From NCBI GenBank assembly GCA_013152695.1, contig JAADFV010000125.1, positions 1-6,729 of the forward strand: 6,729 nt of DNA, written 5' to 3'. Under the pieces are notes generated by a model that saw only the letters and a list, made by a program, of their open reading frames with translations, was not told where the DNA came from and ran no database searches. Shown here piece after piece: positions 6,104 through 6,729 of the stretch. Origin of the DNA: Chloroflexota bacterium. Its GTDB lineage: Bacteria; Chloroflexota; Anaerolineae; J102. The position numbers and the translations under genes were made by a program. Within the stretch, counting starts at the first letter, position 1. The number at the start of each line of letters is the position of its first letter.

Positions 6104-6322
6104 GAAAACGTGAAAGGTTAAGAAGCCGGGGTGCAAAGAAACCACAATCATCCCGGCACGCCCTCCTGCCACAGCAATTCCAAATTTGGCGGCCAGGGCT
6201 GGTTCGTCCTGGCGGGCAAGCAATTTCTGGACCGTGAAGGTCCTGGCTATATTTGAAATTGCTGCTACTGCCCAGGAGACTGTACCCGTTTAGTTGCTGG
6301 TGCATGAAGATTCCGCTGATTG
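6104..6322. other. Apparently non-coding or decayed stretch
   Basis: No protein is recognised in any frame. A plus frame (about 6114-6294) and a minus frame (about 6291 to 5963) are open but match nothing known. Small palindromic elements occur, including CCAAATTTGG (6180-6189). By position it may be eroded R-M sequence. Confidence 0.4.
6220..6262. other. Nested inverted repeat
   Basis: GCAATTTC (6220-6227) pairs perfectly with GAAATTGC (6255-6262). Inside it GGACC (6229-6233) pairs with GGTCC (6239-6243) around a 5-nt loop. No T-tract follows. It might be a structured RNA element or chance. Confidence 0.4.
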
Positions 6323-6360
6323 AAGTGCGACGCACCTCGGCAGGTGCGTCGCACTTTGTT
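6323..6360 (+). terminator. Strong Rho-independent terminator-like stem-loop
   Basis: AAGTGCGACGCACCT (6323-6337) pairs perfectly with AGGTGCGTCGCACTT (6342-6356) around the 4-nt loop CGGC and is followed by the T-rich TTTGTT (6355-6360). It would end the hsdM-remnant/ImmA/PIN transcript before the lacI-type promoter. The leading AA also gives a short, weak T-rich tail on the minus strand. Each arm contains the near-palindrome GTGCGnCGCAC, so a dispersed REP-like repeat or a protein site is an alternative. Confidence 0.75.
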
Positions 6361-6402
6361 CGCGCCGACTAAATTGATACAGTGTCACTGCCCAGGCCCA
6401 GC

Positions 6403-6431
6403 TTGACCTGGCGCAGAAAAGGGGCTAAAAT
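6403..6431 (+). promoter_or_regulatory. Sigma70 promoter of the LacI-family gene
   Basis: TTGACC (6403-6408, 5 of 6), an optimal 17-bp spacer and TAAAAT (6426-6431, 5 of 6). The predicted start near 6438 falls inside the operator palindrome, leaving a leader of about 36 nt. Confidence 0.75.
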
Positions 6432-6434
6432 GAG

Positions 6435-6452
6435 GATGTTAGCGCTAACATC
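6435..6452. promoter_or_regulatory. LacI-family operator (18-bp perfect palindrome)
   Basis: GATGTTAGCGCTAACATC is a perfect palindrome with the central CG usual for LacI-family operators (core TGTTAGCGCTAACA). It begins 4 bp after the -10 and covers the predicted transcription start, the classic position for repression by steric block. A half-site-like GATGCTAAC follows at 6454-6462. Autoregulation by the adjacent gene product is inferred. Confidence 0.8.
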
Positions 6453-6473
6453 AGATGCTAACCGGAATGCCTT

Positions 6474-6729
6474 ATGTCCAAACGTGTCACTATTGCCGAT
6501 GTCGCCGCTCAGGCCGGCGTTTCTCTTATGACCGTCTCTCGCGTCATCAACGGTGCCAACGCCGTCAGTGAGAGCACGCGGCAACGCGTCTTGGCCGTGA
6601 TCGATGAACTCGGCTACCGGCCCAGTGGGATTGCCCGCAGCCTGGCCAGGCAACGCACACGCACCTTGGGCGTCGTCGTACCGGATGTCTCTAATCCCTT
6701 TTTTTCCGACATCGTCCTCGGAGTTGAAC
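6474..6729 (+). CDS. LacI-family transcriptional regulator (5' part, runs off the right edge)
   Basis: The first 85 codons of a LacI/GalR-type repressor are present; a full protein is usually 330-350 residues. The helix-turn-helix is at about 5-26 (VTIADVAAQAGVSLMTVSRVIN), with L18-M19 at the specificity positions that correspond to Tyr17-Gln18 of LacI. Then come VSESTRQRVLAVIDELGYRPS (31-51), the minor-groove hinge helix IARSLARQ (53-60), and the start of the periplasmic-binding-protein-like effector domain (TLGVVVPDVSNPFFSDI, 64-80). The start at 6474 fits the family's N-terminus; GGA at 6464-6466 is a weak ribosome-binding site seven nt upstream. The ATG at 6467 is in another frame. Such proteins normally control sugar uptake or catabolism genes; the effector domain and the regulated genes lie outside the window, so the ligand is unknown. 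Confidence 0.93.
   Translation, partial: MSKRVTIADVAAQAGVSLMTVSRVINGANAVSESTRQRVLAVIDELGYRPSGIARSLARQRTRTLGVVVPDVSNPFFSDIVLGVE

Noticed and set aside
5963..6223. Minus-strand open frame beginning with a TTG-type start (LARQDEPALAAKFGIAVAGG...)
   Set aside because: It reads somewhat like protein, and the frame is open back to about 6291, but no family is recognised, there is no ATG or ribosome-binding site, and its end runs across the hsdM-tail-like repeat and the end of the plus-strand unit.
6369..6653. Minus-strand frame of 94 residues opposite the LacI-type gene
   Set aside because: Antisense of a clear LacI helix-turn-helix with its own promoter and operator.

Overview
The window looks like a chromosomal accessory segment of a Chloroflexota (Anaerolineae/Caldilineae-like) bacterium. 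The grounds are an FHA-membrane-LysM protein ending in a long Thr/Pro heptad tail, a CPxC/CxxH protein of the DUF6062 type, moderately GC-rich coding sequence, and a decayed type I restriction locus. This placement rests on protein style only; no rRNA or other phylogenetic marker is present.

Layout. From 183 to 1454 (+) lies a membrane-anchored protein with an N-terminal degenerate FHA domain, one TM helix, a Pro/Thr-rich linker, a LysM domain and 12 copies of a TPxxPTx heptad. It converges on a minus-strand pair: a PLP enzyme of aminotransferase class V (2294-3568, VC1184-type cysteine desulfurase relative without the desulfurase cysteine), followed 96 bp downstream by a DUF6062-like putative zinc protein (1493-2197). 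From 3569 to 3846 is a non-coding divergent region with a heptamer tandem repeat and a perfect 9-bp inverted repeat nested in a second one.

A near-consensus extended -10 promoter (3847-3876) then drives a plus-strand unit. Its first member is a wrecked hsdM: the N-terminal region of a type I DNA methyltransferase joined directly to what looks like its extreme C-terminus, with the catalytic domain gone. Its last codons overlap the start of an intact HTH-ImmA/IrrE metallopeptidase gene (4314-5471), which overlaps by 1 nt an intact DUF4411 PIN-like nuclease gene (5471-5956). After the PIN-like gene a second copy of the hsdM-tail/ribosome-binding sequence appears. It has the same 11-nt stop/start overlap and leads into a 19-codon stub that resembles the start of an HsdS specificity subunit. 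The best reading is that an ImmA/IrrE + PIN-like toxin-antitoxin-like module has outlived the type I R-M operon that hosted it and still uses that operon's promoter and translation signals.

After about 220 bp of apparently non-coding or decayed sequence, a 15-bp perfect stem-loop with a T-rich tail (6323-6360) ends the unit. The window closes with a LacI-family regulator (6474 to the right edge, partial) with a clear sigma70 promoter and an 18-bp perfect palindromic operator over its predicted transcription start, indicating autoregulation.
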